DNA from: Pseudomonas sp. Teo4
GTDB lineage: Bacteria; Pseudomonadota; Gammaproteobacteria; Pseudomonadales; Pseudomonadaceae
Assembly: GCF_034387475.1 (NCBI RefSeq)
Contig: NZ_JAXCIL010000002.1
Location: 2,294,001-2,358,000, forward strand
DNA length: 64,000 nucleotides
Reading direction: 5' to 3'
Each line of letters starts with the position of its first letter. Within the stretch, counting starts at the first letter, position 1. Of the stretch, positions 34,925-43,128 are shown piece after piece. The translations under genes and the position numbers were made by a program. The notes below the pieces were generated by a model that saw only the letters and a program-made list of their open reading frames with translations, was not told the DNA's origin and searched no databases.

Positions 34925-35665
34925 GTGACTCACAGCAACCGCATGCTTCTTGGCGTCAACATCGACCATGTGGCGACCCTGCGCCAAGCCCGGGGCACGC
35001 GCTACCCAGACCCGGTCAAGGCCGCACTGGACGCCGAAGAGGCGGGCGCCGACGGTATCACCGTGCACCTGCGCGAAGACCGCCGGCATATCCAGGAGCG
35101 TGACGTGCTGCTGCTCAAGGACGTGCTGCAGACCCGCATGAACTTCGAGATGGGCGTCACGGAAGAGATGATGGCCTTTGCCGAGAAGATCCGTCCGGCG
35201 CATATCTGCCTGGTGCCTGAAACCCGTCAGGAATTGACCACCGAGGGCGGCCTGGATGTGGCCGGCCAAGAGGCGCGCATCAAGGCCGCCGTCGAACGAC
35301 TGGCGCGCACCGGTGCTGAAGTGTCGCTGTTCATCGATGCAGACGAGCGGCAGATCGAAGCCTCACGTCGAGTCGGCGCCCCGGCCATCGAGTTGCATAC
35401 CGGCCGTTATGCCGATGCCGAAACCCCGACCGAAGTGGCCGAGGAGCTCAAGCGCATCGTCGACGGTGTTGCCTTTGGGGTTGGCCAAGGGCTGATCGTT
35501 AACGCAGGCCATGGCTTGCACTACCACAACGTCGAAGCGGTGGCGGCGATCAAGGGCATCAATGAGCTGAACATTGGCCATGCGCTGGTGGCCCACGCGT
35601 TGTTCGTCGGCTTCAAGGCCGCCGTGGCGGAGATGAAGGCACTGATCGTCGCGGCTTCGCGCTGA
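34925..35665 (+). CDS. pdxJ: Pyridoxine 5'-phosphate synthase
   Basis: The 246-residue TIM-barrel enzyme condenses 1-deoxyxylulose 5-phosphate with 3-amino-2-oxopropyl phosphate in vitamin B6 synthesis. Signature segments are [18 protein letters not shown] (residues about 8-25), [17 protein letters not shown] (about 41) and [12 protein letters not shown] (about 195). The GTG start at 34925 is chosen because AGGAGA lies 7 nt upstream; an upstream frame extension to 34898 has no site. Confidence 0.96.
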   Translation: MTHSNRMLLGVNIDHVATLRQARGTRYPDPVKAALDAEEAGADGITVHLREDRRHIQERDVLLLKDVLQTRMNFEMGVTEEMMAFAEKIRPAHICLVPETRQELTTEGGLDVAGQEARIKAAVERLARTGAEVSLFIDADERQIEASRRVGAPAIELHTGRYADAETPTEVAEELKRIVDGVAFGVGQGLIVNAGHGLHYHNVEAVAAIKGINELNIGHALVAHALFVGFKAAVAEMKALIVAASR

Positions 35666-35683
35666 TTCATCGCTAACGTCCAC

Positions 35684-35776
35684 TGGCCCAATCGCCGGCA
35701 AGCCGGCTCCCACAGTGCCCCACTGAATTCAAGCGCGGTGGGGTACCTGTGGGAGCCGGCTTGCCGGCGATCGGGC
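35684..35776. repeat. REP pair, family 1, inverted
   Basis: Copies at about 35684-35715 (minus) and 35747-35776 (plus), between pdxJ and the candidate small RNA. Confidence 0.9.
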
Positions 35777-35786
35777 CTGTATGGTT

Positions 35787-35897
35787 AACCTTTGACTCGG
35801 CTCGAAACACCCGAGTTGGCAAAGGATTGACAGTAGGTGCCTGCGCCTGTCCGCTCCGTGCCGCAAGTGAATTCGGGCGCCCAAGGGCGCCTTTTTT
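35787..35897 (+). ncRNA. Candidate small RNA or structured pdxJ 3' UTR
   Basis: About 110 nt with three successive hairpins and no frame. Hairpin 1 is CCTTTG-ACTCGG (35789-35800) paired with CCGAGT and CAAAGG (35811-35816, 35820-35825) around a 3-nt bulge. Hairpin 2 is closed by GACAG (35829-35833) and CTGTC (35847-35851). Hairpin 3 is the terminator at 35876-35897. A possible -10 (TATGGT, 35780-35785) lacks a good -35, so the RNA may instead be cut from the pdxJ message. I cannot match it to a named RNA. Confidence 0.45.
35876..35897 (+). terminator. Rho-independent terminator, plus strand
   Basis: GGCGCCC, AA, GGGCGCC is followed by six T. It points toward cmoB and touches its stop codon. 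It ends the candidate small RNA or the pdxJ transcript. Confidence 0.85.
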
Positions 35898-36852
35898 ATT
35901 TGCGCGCCAGCAGCGTCGCCCGGCGGGGGGCGGGCAGGCCCTCGATGGTCTTGCTGTGGTCGTTCGGGTCGAGGAAGTCGCCCAGTGACTGATAACGCAT
36001 CCACTCGGTGCTGCGCTGTTCTTCAATGCTGGTCACGCTGACATCGACGCAGCGCACATCACTGAAGCCAGCCCGGCGCAACCAGCGCTCCAGAGCCGGT
36101 ACCGACGGCAGGAACCAGACGTTTCGCATTTGCGCATAGCGGTCTTCGGGTACCAGCACCTGCTGCTCATCACCTTCGACCACGAGTGTTTCCAGCACCA
36201 GCTCACCGCCTTTGACCAGGCAGTCCTTGAGCGCCAGCAAGTGCTCGATGGGGGAGCGGCGGTGGTAGAACACGCCCATGGAGAACACCGTGTCGAACCC
36301 TTCCAGGTTGGCGGGCAGGTCTTCCAGGGCGAATGGCAGGTGCCAGGCTGGAAGGTCTGGCAGGTACTGCTGCACGGCCTGGAACTGGCAGAAGAACAGC
36401 CAATTGGGGTCGACACCAATCACCAGGTCAGCGCCCGCGCCGAGCATGCGCCACTGGTAGTATCCGTTGCCACAGCCTACATCCAGTACGCGCTTGCCGT
36501 TCAGGTCCAGGTGCGGGCTGACCCGTGACCATTTCCAGTCCGAGTGCCATTCGGTGTCCACATGCACGCCAAACAGGTCGAATGGCCCTTTGCGCCAAGG
36601 CGACAGGCCCATCAGTGCGCTACGCATCTGCGCCCGAGTGGCATCGTCGCAGGCGCAGTCCAGGCGCAGGCCATCGACCAGGTCGATTTCGGTTGGCTGC
36701 AGGGCTGGCAAGGCTTCAAGTGCACCACGCCAGCGGTCGAGGTCACCGTGGCCTTTTTCCAGCTTGGCCTCCAGTTGTGCTTGCAAGCCCTGGGACCAGG
36801 CGGCGAGGGGCGTACCCGCCAGACGGCGGACGAGGGGGGACAGATCGATCAT
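35896..36852 (-). CDS. cmoB: tRNA U34 carboxymethyltransferase CmoB
   Basis: The 318-residue enzyme transfers a carboxymethyl group from carboxy-S-adenosylmethionine to 5-hydroxyuridine 34 of tRNAs. The SAM-fold motif [20 protein letters not shown] (about residues 124-143) and [16 protein letters not shown] (about 190) match CmoB. The start at 36852 gives the usual family length; the frame extends upstream to 36894 inside cmoA. It overlaps the cmoA stop by 4 bp. Confidence 0.95.
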   Translation of the reverse strand: MIDLSPLVRRLAGTPLAAWSQGLQAQLEAKLEKGHGDLDRWRGALEALPALQPTEIDLVDGLRLDCACDDATRAQMRSALMGLSPWRKGPFDLFGVHVDTEWHSDWKWSRVSPHLDLNGKRVLDVGCGNGYYQWRMLGAGADLVIGVDPNWLFFCQFQAVQQYLPDLPAWHLPFALEDLPANLEGFDTVFSMGVFYHRRSPIEHLLALKDCLVKGGELVLETLVVEGDEQQVLVPEDRYAQMRNVWFLPSVPALERWLRRAGFSDVRCVDVSVTSIEEQRSTEWMRYQSLGDFLDPNDHSKTIEGLPAPRRATLLARK

Positions 36853-37592
36853 GGCAGGGCTATCAGCGAGGCAAAGTTGAGGCATTGGAACCAAGGCACG
36901 ACTTTGGAGAAGCCGGCGGCATGCAGGCGCTCTTGGTGAGCTTGCAGTGTGTCGGGCTTCATCACGTGCTCGATGGCACTGCGCTTCTGGGCAATTTCCA
37001 GTTCGCTGTAGCCATTGGCCCGTTTGAAGTCCAGATGCAGTTCGTTGAGCAGGGTCTGCTCTTCATCGTCGGCAAAGCGCAGTTTCTCCGAAAGAATCAG
37101 CGCGCCGCCCGGCAGCAGGGCTTGGCGAATACGGGTGAGCAGCGCCAGACGCTGATCGGGGGCAATGAACTGCAAGGTGAAGTTCATGGCAACCACCGAG
37201 GCAGGCTCCAGTGACAAGGCGAGGATATCGGCTTCGAGCACCTGAACCGGCAGCAGCTCCTGGAACATCGAGTCCTGGGCTGTGAGGTACTGGCGGCAAC
37301 GCTCGACCATGGCCTCGGAGTTATCGACAGCGATTACCCGGCAGCCATCGCTGCGCACGTGGCGGCGCAGGGATTGGGTCACTGCGCCCAACGATGCGCC
37401 GAGGTCGTACAGCGCGGTGTGCGGCTGGGCGAAGCGCGCGGCCAGCACGCCGAGGTTTTCGACAATGGTCGGGTAGCCGGGCACCGAGCGCTTGATCATG
37501 TCCGGGAACACCCGCACGACGTCTTCGTTGAAGGCGAAGTCGGGGACTTGCTCCAGGGGTTGGGCGAATAGGCGGTCGGGCGTCTGTGTCAC
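36849..37592 (-). CDS. cmoA: Carboxy-S-adenosyl-L-methionine synthase CmoA
   Basis: The 247-residue enzyme makes the carboxy-SAM cofactor used by CmoB from SAM and prephenate. It matches along its full length: [20 protein letters not shown] (residues 18-37), [17 protein letters not shown] (about 63) and [16 protein letters not shown] (about 137). The start is GTG at 37592; the next in-frame ATG is at residue 32 and would cut conserved sequence. No strong ribosome binding site is seen. Confidence 0.95.
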   Translation of the reverse strand: MTQTPDRLFAQPLEQVPDFAFNEDVVRVFPDMIKRSVPGYPTIVENLGVLAARFAQPHTALYDLGASLGAVTQSLRRHVRSDGCRVIAVDNSEAMVERCRQYLTAQDSMFQELLPVQVLEADILALSLEPASVVAMNFTLQFIAPDQRLALLTRIRQALLPGGALILSEKLRFADDEEQTLLNELHLDFKRANGYSELEIAQKRSAIEHVMKPDTLQAHQERLHAAGFSKVVPWFQCLNFASLIALP

Positions 37593-37835
37593 GTCAGGCT
37601 CAGGCGAGGAAAAAGGGAAATTATTTTAGCGAAACCTGCAGGGGCTGACCATGAGTATTGGCCCTGACGCTCTCGTTATTCGACCGCTGACAGTACTTCC
37701 AGTTGCGTGTGATTCTTGCTGTTGATAGCGACAATTCTTGCGTGCGAGGGCCTTATTGTCTGACGTTAATGCGGTGTTGTTTTCGGTAGTTTTCCTGAAC
37801 GTCGTGCTGAAGAAGCGATGTTTGAGAGGAAACTT

Positions 37836-38990
37836 ATGTTGAAAGAATCGAAAACGTTTGCAGAGCTGAGTGAGGGTGAGCGGGCGGAATATGTGCCTGA
37901 GCAATGGTTAGGCCATGGGCAAGAGGCCCCGGCATTTATTTTTACAAGCGAAAATTTAGGGACGATAAAACGCTATGAAAAGGCAGTGCGTGCCCTGCCT
38001 GCAGATCACCATGCATTGAGTAAAACGCTGGATTTCGATGTTGTAGGGCTCGATATAATGGAGGTGCTAGAGTTCCACGATGGCTTGCGTTCGCATGTAA
38101 ATAGTTGGGGGGGTGTGGAGAGGTCCTGTAAAAAAATGGCGGTGAATCTTCAGACGTTTGCTGGCAATTTATTGCAGGACGGATGGGCCCTGCTAGAAGT
38201 CATTGAAGGGACTGACGCGTGGAAGACGTCGAAAGAAAATAACACGTTGAATGAGGTGGATTTAAATCAGATAGTCCGTGCTCCGCTTTCTTTGGCGGAT
38301 GTCAATACAGTGAAGGCAGGCGTAGACATCTACCTGCGCGCAATATTGCAGGACATTGAGGAGCGGTTGAAGGATATTGAGGGTGTCTCGAACCTGGTCA
38401 ACGCTTTCATCAGTACGATCACGACGGAACTCAAACCCAAGGTAGACCAGTTGGTGGTCAAAGTTGCCAACAGGGAGCTGGCTGGCCAATTAGCGGCGCT
38501 TGAGGAGCAAATTGCGGCAGCGGATATACACATTGAGGCGCTGCTTCAACAATACAAAAAGCTGGTGGGGGTCTCCTTCTCAGGCGTGGCATTCGGTCCG
38601 TTGGGTTTGATAATTACCGGCGGTATATTTGGCAGTAAGGCCGAAAAAGTGCGTGCTGAAAAAAACCATCAAATTCGTAATCGTGATCTGCTCTCGGCAA
38701 AGCGAGCAGGGATCATTGCTCACGTCGGTGGTTTTAATGACTTCAAGGGGATCATCAATGATCTGCAGTTCAGGCTGGTTGATGTCCAGGTAGCGGCTAC
38801 CTATCTCTGGGATGTTTGGCTCGCGCTTGAAACGTTTGCAGAAACATCGATACAAAAGCTGAGTTATGTGGATACGAATGTGGCGCTCGTGTCGTTTGGG
38901 GAAAGTTTTAAACGCGTCATTAAACCCTGGCGTCAGATAAAGGGTTTTTCGGAAAATGTCTCCAGGTTGTTCAATCAGGCTATTAGGTGA
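37836..38990 (+). CDS. Alpha-xenorhabdolysin-like binary toxin, subunit A
   Basis: The 384-residue protein resembles subunit A of the XaxAB/YaxAB alpha-pore-forming toxins. It is mostly long helices with a hydrophobic hairpin at about residues 244-265 (VGVSFSGVAFGPLGLIITGG), where the XaxA foot region enters the membrane, followed by charged FGSKAEKVRAEKN. No signal peptide is visible, as in XaxA. The start at 37836 has AGAGG 6 nt upstream, better than ATG 37818. GC content and codon choice are clearly lower than in neighbouring genes (many AAA, ATA and TTA codons), suggesting transfer. Subunit B follows 10 bp later. Activity is inferred. Confidence 0.72.
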   Translation: MLKESKTFAELSEGERAEYVPEQWLGHGQEAPAFIFTSENLGTIKRYEKAVRALPADHHALSKTLDFDVVGLDIMEVLEFHDGLRSHVNSWGGVERSCKKMAVNLQTFAGNLLQDGWALLEVIEGTDAWKTSKENNTLNEVDLNQIVRAPLSLADVNTVKAGVDIYLRAILQDIEERLKDIEGVSNLVNAFISTITTELKPKVDQLVVKVANRELAGQLAALEEQIAAADIHIEALLQQYKKLVGVSFSGVAFGPLGLIITGGIFGSKAEKVRAEKNHQIRNRDLLSAKRAGIIAHVGGFNDFKGIINDLQFRLVDVQVAATYLWDVWLALETFAETSIQKLSYVDTNVALVSFGESFKRVIKPWRQIKGFSENVSRLFNQAIR

Positions 38991-39000
38991 GGAGGTGAAT

Positions 39001-39939
39001 ATGGAAGGTGCAAGTCAAAAAATTCCAGACATTTCTGTTTTGCTAAGGGCTGCAACTGAAATAGAAGATTTCTTCAGTAGCGACGGCCAATCGCTCTTGC
39101 CTGCCATACGCGAAAAATTACAGGTATTGAGCCGGTCAATGAATGTTGCTGGTGGGGTATTTCGTAAAAAAGTGCTAAGCGCTTTGGTCGCAGTCAATGC
39201 GGTGTTGCAAGAGATGGATGAAGGGGGGAGTAGCGTTGCGGGCATTAACGATGAGCTTGTGCGTACTCGTAAAGCATTGGCAGCCTGTCTCGCGACGGCG
39301 CGCAGTGCAGTGGTCACAGTCGAAGTACAGCGCTTTCCGGCCAAAAGCAATGCTCAGCGTCTGCACGAGCAAAGCCTTGAAAGCCAGCGTAATGCCGTCG
39401 CTAGATTGGAAGAGACGTTGAAACAAAGCCGTCAGCGTCTCGCGGACCTCAACAGCCTCTTGGAACAGCTACAGCAACCGTCCGTGGCTACGGCCCTACG
39501 AAGCTTGATTCCCGAGACGAAAGATATCGACACCGTGCTGGCAGCTATCAAAGACCCCACGGTCACGGTGGAGTTGGTGAAGGCGGCGATCGTCAAGTTC
39601 AATAGCCATCTGGACCTCGTGGTAGAGGGGAGGAGGTTTGTGGATGTGTTACGTATCAAAAACAGCCTTATCGGTTTGATCAGTCAAGAGGAAGCTACGC
39701 TGAGCGTGTTGAAGCAGGGGCTCGCCGAAACACAGGAGGCGTTTTCCCAGTACACGCGGTTGGCCGCGTTGGAGGCTTCTCGTGAACAGTGGTTGGAGCA
39801 GGCCAACCTGCTCATCGACGGCTGGCAGAACGTGCAGAGCTCGATTGCATTGATGGCTGAGCCGGCACAGTTGTTGGCTGGGCTGAGGACGCACCGTGAC
39901 TATCTGCTCGCAGTGCGCAGGCGTTTTGAACGAGCCTGA
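39001..39939 (+). CDS. Alpha-xenorhabdolysin-like binary toxin, subunit B
   Basis: The 312-residue, almost entirely helical protein has long heptad-like stretches (NAVARLEETLKQSRQRLADL near residue 135) and no signal peptide. Position, size and pattern match XaxB/YaxB, the partner that binds subunit A to form the pore. GAGGAGG lies before the ATG at 39001. No obvious immunity gene follows. Lower GC than the neighbourhood, as for subunit A. On its own the protein would be hard to assign; the pairing raises confidence. Confidence 0.68.
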   Translation: MEGASQKIPDISVLLRAATEIEDFFSSDGQSLLPAIREKLQVLSRSMNVAGGVFRKKVLSALVAVNAVLQEMDEGGSSVAGINDELVRTRKALAACLATARSAVVTVEVQRFPAKSNAQRLHEQSLESQRNAVARLEETLKQSRQRLADLNSLLEQLQQPSVATALRSLIPETKDIDTVLAAIKDPTVTVELVKAAIVKFNSHLDLVVEGRRFVDVLRIKNSLIGLISQEEATLSVLKQGLAETQEAFSQYTRLAALEASREQWLEQANLLIDGWQNVQSSIALMAEPAQLLAGLRTHRDYLLAVRRRFERA

Positions 39940-39945
39940 TCGCGT

Positions 39946-40338
39946 TCACTGTACCCGTATTGCGCAATCGAACGTCTGGACTGGGCGTACTTCCGGTGCC
40001 CAAGGTTGTTGATAGATCAGGATCAGGTGGCCTTCACCCGTGGCCTGAGCCTGGAAACGCCAGGTGGAAATGCCTGCACTGCCTACCAGGCCTGCATCTT
40101 CGGGTGCGCTGTAAACTTCGGGACCAAGGCTGCGTAGGATGTTTGAGGCCGGGTTCTGCACCAGCCAGCGGTAACCGGTGGTGGGGTTGCTCGGGAGCGT
40201 CAGGGTAAGGGCTTGGCCCACCTGTAGCCGCTTGGGGCATTCGCTGTCGGCGTCCAGTTCGACGGTTTGCTTCGGTTGCTGGGCGCAGGCGGCGAGCAGG
40301 GCGAGGCTCAGGGGAACGAGCAGACGAGGGGCAGTCAT
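39946..40338 (-). CDS. Protease inhibitor I42 (chagasin) family lipoprotein
   Basis: The 130-residue protein starts with a lipoprotein signal (SLALLAACAQ, lipobox LAAC). The rest has the chagasin pattern: SNPTTGYRWLVQN with the NPTTGY loop (about residues 55-60), then a GSAG-containing loop and YQQPWAP in place of the RPW loop near the end. This family inhibits papain-like cysteine proteases. GGAG lies 5 nt before ATG 40338. It is convergent with the toxin B gene, 6 bp apart, and may guard the cell envelope against foreign proteases. Confidence 0.82.
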   Translation of the reverse strand: MTAPRLLVPLSLALLAACAQQPKQTVELDADSECPKRLQVGQALTLTLPSNPTTGYRWLVQNPASNILRSLGPEVYSAPEDAGLVGSAGISTWRFQAQATGEGHLILIYQQPWAPEVRPVQTFDCAIRVQ

Positions 40339-40411
40339 GGTGGCTCCGAAGGCTGGCGATGGCCTGAGGATAACCGATGCCGTCAAGCTTTTGTGTTGCT
40401 TGTGCGGGCCT

Positions 40412-40496
40412 ATTCGCGGGTAAACCCGCTCCCACAGATACCCCACCGAGACAGACGTCAGTGGAGTATCTGTGGGAGCGGGTTTACCCGCGAATA
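40412..40496. repeat. REP pair, family 2, inverted
   Basis: Copies at 40412-40437 (minus) and 40471-40496 (plus), between the inhibitor gene and lon. Confidence 0.9.
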
Positions 40497-40507
40497 GGCC
40501 GTATTGA

Positions 40508-42928
40508 TCAGAACAGCACTTTTGCTACATCGGCAAAGCGCTTGGCGAAATGCACGGTCAGGCCTTCACGCAAGTACTCCGGCAACTCCTCGAAGTCTCC
40601 GCGGTTGGGTTCCGGCAAAATCAGCTCGAAGATCTTCTGCCGCCGCGCCGCGATCACTTTCTCGCGTACGCCGCCGATGGGCAGTACCTGTCCGGTGAGG
40701 GTCAGTTCACCGGTCATCGCCACACCTTTCTTCGGTGCCTGGTCGCGGGCCAGTGACAACAGGGCGCTGGCCATGGTGATACCGGCACTTGGGCCATCTT
40801 TGGGCGTGGCGCCTTCCGGTACGTGCAGGTGAATGAAGGCTTCATTGAAGAAACCTGGGTCACCGCCGAATTGCTTCAGGTTAGAACTGACGTAGCTGTA
40901 GGCAATTTCGGCGGACTCTTTCATCACATCGCCCAGCTTGCCAGTCAGCTTGAATCCGCGGTTCAGGGTATGGATGCGGGTGGCCTCGATTGGCAGCGTC
41001 GCGCCGCCCATGCTGGTCCAGGCCAATCCTGTGATCACGCCCTTGCCAGCCAATACCTGCTCACTGCGGAACACCGGCATGCCCAGCGCGGGTTCCAGAT
41101 CTTTGTTGCCGATCTTCAGCTTGGCATCGGGGTTGTCCAGCAGCTTGACCACCGCCTTGCGCACCAGCTTGCCCAGTTGCTTCTCCAACTGTCGTACACC
41201 AGCTTCGCGGGCGTAGCCTTCGATCACGGTTCGCAGGGCGCTGTCGCTGATGCTCAGGCTGGTCTTGGCCACGCCGGCTTTTTCCAGCTGCTTGGGCCAG
41301 AGGTGGCGTTTGGCGATGGCCAGTTTTTCCTCAGTGATGTAGCCGGACAGGCGAATCACTTCCATACGGTCGAGCAGTGGGCCGGGGATAGAGTCCAAGG
41401 TGTTGGCGGTGCAGACGAACAGCACCTTGGACAAGTCCAGGCGCAGGTCCAGATAGTGGTCGAGGAAGTCGACATTCTGCTCTGGGTCGAGGGTTTCCAG
41501 CAGCGCCGAGGCCGGGTCGCCCTGGTAGCTCTGGCCCATCTTGTCGATCTCGTCGAGCATGATCACCGGGTTCATCACCTCGACCTCTTTCAAGGCCTGC
41601 ACCAGCTTGCCCGGTTGGGCGCCGATGTAGGTGCGGCGGTGGCCCTTGATCTCCGCCTCATCGCGCATACCGCCGACGCTGAAGCGGAAGAACGGCCGCC
41701 CGAGGGATTCGGCGATGGACTTGCCGATGCTGGTTTTGCCCACACCCGGTGGGCCTACCAGCAGGACGATGGAGCCGCTGATTTCACCTTTCCAGGCACC
41801 GACGGCGAGGAATTCGAGAATGCGTTCCTTGATGTCGTCGAGACCTGCATGGTGCTGGTCCAGGACCTTGCGGGCGTGCTGGAGGTCGAGCTTGTCCTTG
41901 CCATACACGCCCCAAGGCAGGGCAGTGGCCCATTCCAGGTAATTGCGAGTGACGGCGTACTCGGGCGAGCCGGTTTCGAGAATCGCCAGCTTGCCCATTT
42001 CTTCGTCGATGCGCTTCTTGGCCTGCTCGGGCAGGGTCTTACCTTCAAGGCGCTGTTCGAACTGCTCCAGATCGGCACTGCGATCGTCCTTGGTCAGGCC
42101 CAGTTCCTGCTGGATGACCTTGAGCTGCTCCTTGAGGAAGAACTCGCGCTGATGCTCGCCGATCTGCCGGTTGACCTCGGCGGAGATCTCGTTTTGCAGG
42201 CGGGCGACCTCGACTTCCTTGCGCAGCATGGGCAGGACTTTTTCCATGCGCTTGAGCATGGGCACGCAGTCCAGTACTTCCTGCAGCTGATTGCCGGTGG
42301 CGGAGGTCAGCGCTGCGGCGAAGTCGGTGAGCGGCGACGGGTCGTTTGGGCTGAAGCGGTTGAGGTAGTTCTTCAGCTCTTCGCTGTACAGCGGATTGAG
42401 TGGCAGCAGCTCCTTGATCGCATTGATCAGGGCCATGCCGTAAGCCTTCACTTCGTCAGTTGGCTCGGTCGGCTGGTGCGGGTACTCGACCTCGACTAGA
42501 TACGGTGGGCGGTGGTGCTTCAGCCAGGTGCGAATGCGTACCCGGGTCAGGCCCTGGGCGACGAATTGCAGCTTGCCGTTTTCGCGGCTGGCGTGGTGCA
42601 CCTTGACCAAAGTGCCGTACTGCGGCAGGGCGGAGGTGTCGAAGTGGCGGTGGTCTTCGGGTGGGGTGTCCATGAAGAACAGCGCCAGTGAGTGGTGCTC
42701 AGTCTTGGCTACCAGATCGAGTGTTTCCGCCCAAGGTTCCTCGTTGACGATCACCGGCAGGACCTGGGCCGGGAAGAACGGGCGGTTGTGAATCGGGATT
42801 ACGTAGACTTTGTCCGGCAGTTGCTGGCCGGGCAAGGCAAGGGCGTGGCCGGGCTCGGCCTGTGTCTGGAGGTGTTCGACTTCGCTGTGTTCGTCGGGTT
42901 GTTCGGGGAAATCCTGCTGGTTGCTCAT
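40508..42928 (-). CDS. lon: ATP-dependent protease Lon
   Basis: The 806-residue protease has an N-terminal LON substrate-binding domain (about residues 40-240), AAA+ module with Walker A GPPGVGKTSIGKSIAES (about 394) and Walker B MLDEIDK, and a C-terminal Ser-Lys protease domain (catalytic Ser in KDGPSAGIT near residue 720). It degrades misfolded and regulatory proteins. ATG 42928 is the start; an upstream frame extension runs into the REP repeats. P. putida has two Lon paralogues, and this one sits next to gcd. A heat-shock promoter precedes it. Confidence 0.96.
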   Translation of the reverse strand: MSNQQDFPEQPDEHSEVEHLQTQAEPGHALALPGQQLPDKVYVIPIHNRPFFPAQVLPVIVNEEPWAETLDLVAKTEHHSLALFFMDTPPEDHRHFDTSALPQYGTLVKVHHASRENGKLQFVAQGLTRVRIRTWLKHHRPPYLVEVEYPHQPTEPTDEVKAYGMALINAIKELLPLNPLYSEELKNYLNRFSPNDPSPLTDFAAALTSATGNQLQEVLDCVPMLKRMEKVLPMLRKEVEVARLQNEISAEVNRQIGEHQREFFLKEQLKVIQQELGLTKDDRSADLEQFEQRLEGKTLPEQAKKRIDEEMGKLAILETGSPEYAVTRNYLEWATALPWGVYGKDKLDLQHARKVLDQHHAGLDDIKERILEFLAVGAWKGEISGSIVLLVGPPGVGKTSIGKSIAESLGRPFFRFSVGGMRDEAEIKGHRRTYIGAQPGKLVQALKEVEVMNPVIMLDEIDKMGQSYQGDPASALLETLDPEQNVDFLDHYLDLRLDLSKVLFVCTANTLDSIPGPLLDRMEVIRLSGYITEEKLAIAKRHLWPKQLEKAGVAKTSLSISDSALRTVIEGYAREAGVRQLEKQLGKLVRKAVVKLLDNPDAKLKIGNKDLEPALGMPVFRSEQVLAGKGVITGLAWTSMGGATLPIEATRIHTLNRGFKLTGKLGDVMKESAEIAYSYVSSNLKQFGGDPGFFNEAFIHLHVPEGATPKDGPSAGITMASALLSLARDQAPKKGVAMTGELTLTGQVLPIGGVREKVIAARRQKIFELILPEPNRGDFEELPEYLREGLTVHFAKRFADVAKVLF

Positions 42929-42958
42929 GGGGCACCTGCGTAAATGACTATGGTGCTT

Positions 42959-42987
42959 AGATGGGGCGGGGGGGGGATGGGTTTCAA
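42959..42987 (-). promoter_or_regulatory. Heat-shock (sigma-32) promoter of lon
   Basis: On the minus strand TTGAAA at 42987-42982, a 15-bp C-rich spacer, then CCCCATCT at 42966-42959. This matches the sigma-32 pattern CTTGAAA-N11-16-CCCCATnT, apart from T in place of C before the TTGAAA. It lies about 30 bp upstream of the lon start. Confidence 0.7.
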
Positions 42988-43031
42988 TGGTAGACGAAGG
43001 GCGCAGGAGGAGGGTTTCATCTTGCCGGCTT

Positions 43032-43115
43032 CTTCGCGGGTGAACCCGCTCCCATAGATACAGCACTGGTCTTCAGGGCAGCGCCATATCTGTGGGAGCG
43101 GGTTCACCCGCGAAT
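43032..43115. repeat. REP pair, family 2, inverted
   Basis: Copies at 43032-43057 (minus) and 43090-43115 (plus), each with a TGAAC/GTTCA core variation, between lon and gcd. Confidence 0.9.
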
Positions 43116-43128
43116 GCGGCAGTGAGGG

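Noticed and set aside
35829..35870. Possible RsmX/Y/Z-type RNA because of a GGA near hairpin 2
   Set aside because: Only one GGA is present outside a loop; Rsm RNAs carry several GGA motifs in exposed loops.
40823..42499. A 558-codon open frame antisense to lon
   Set aside because: Shadow of lon on the other strand; no recognisable protein and no start signals.
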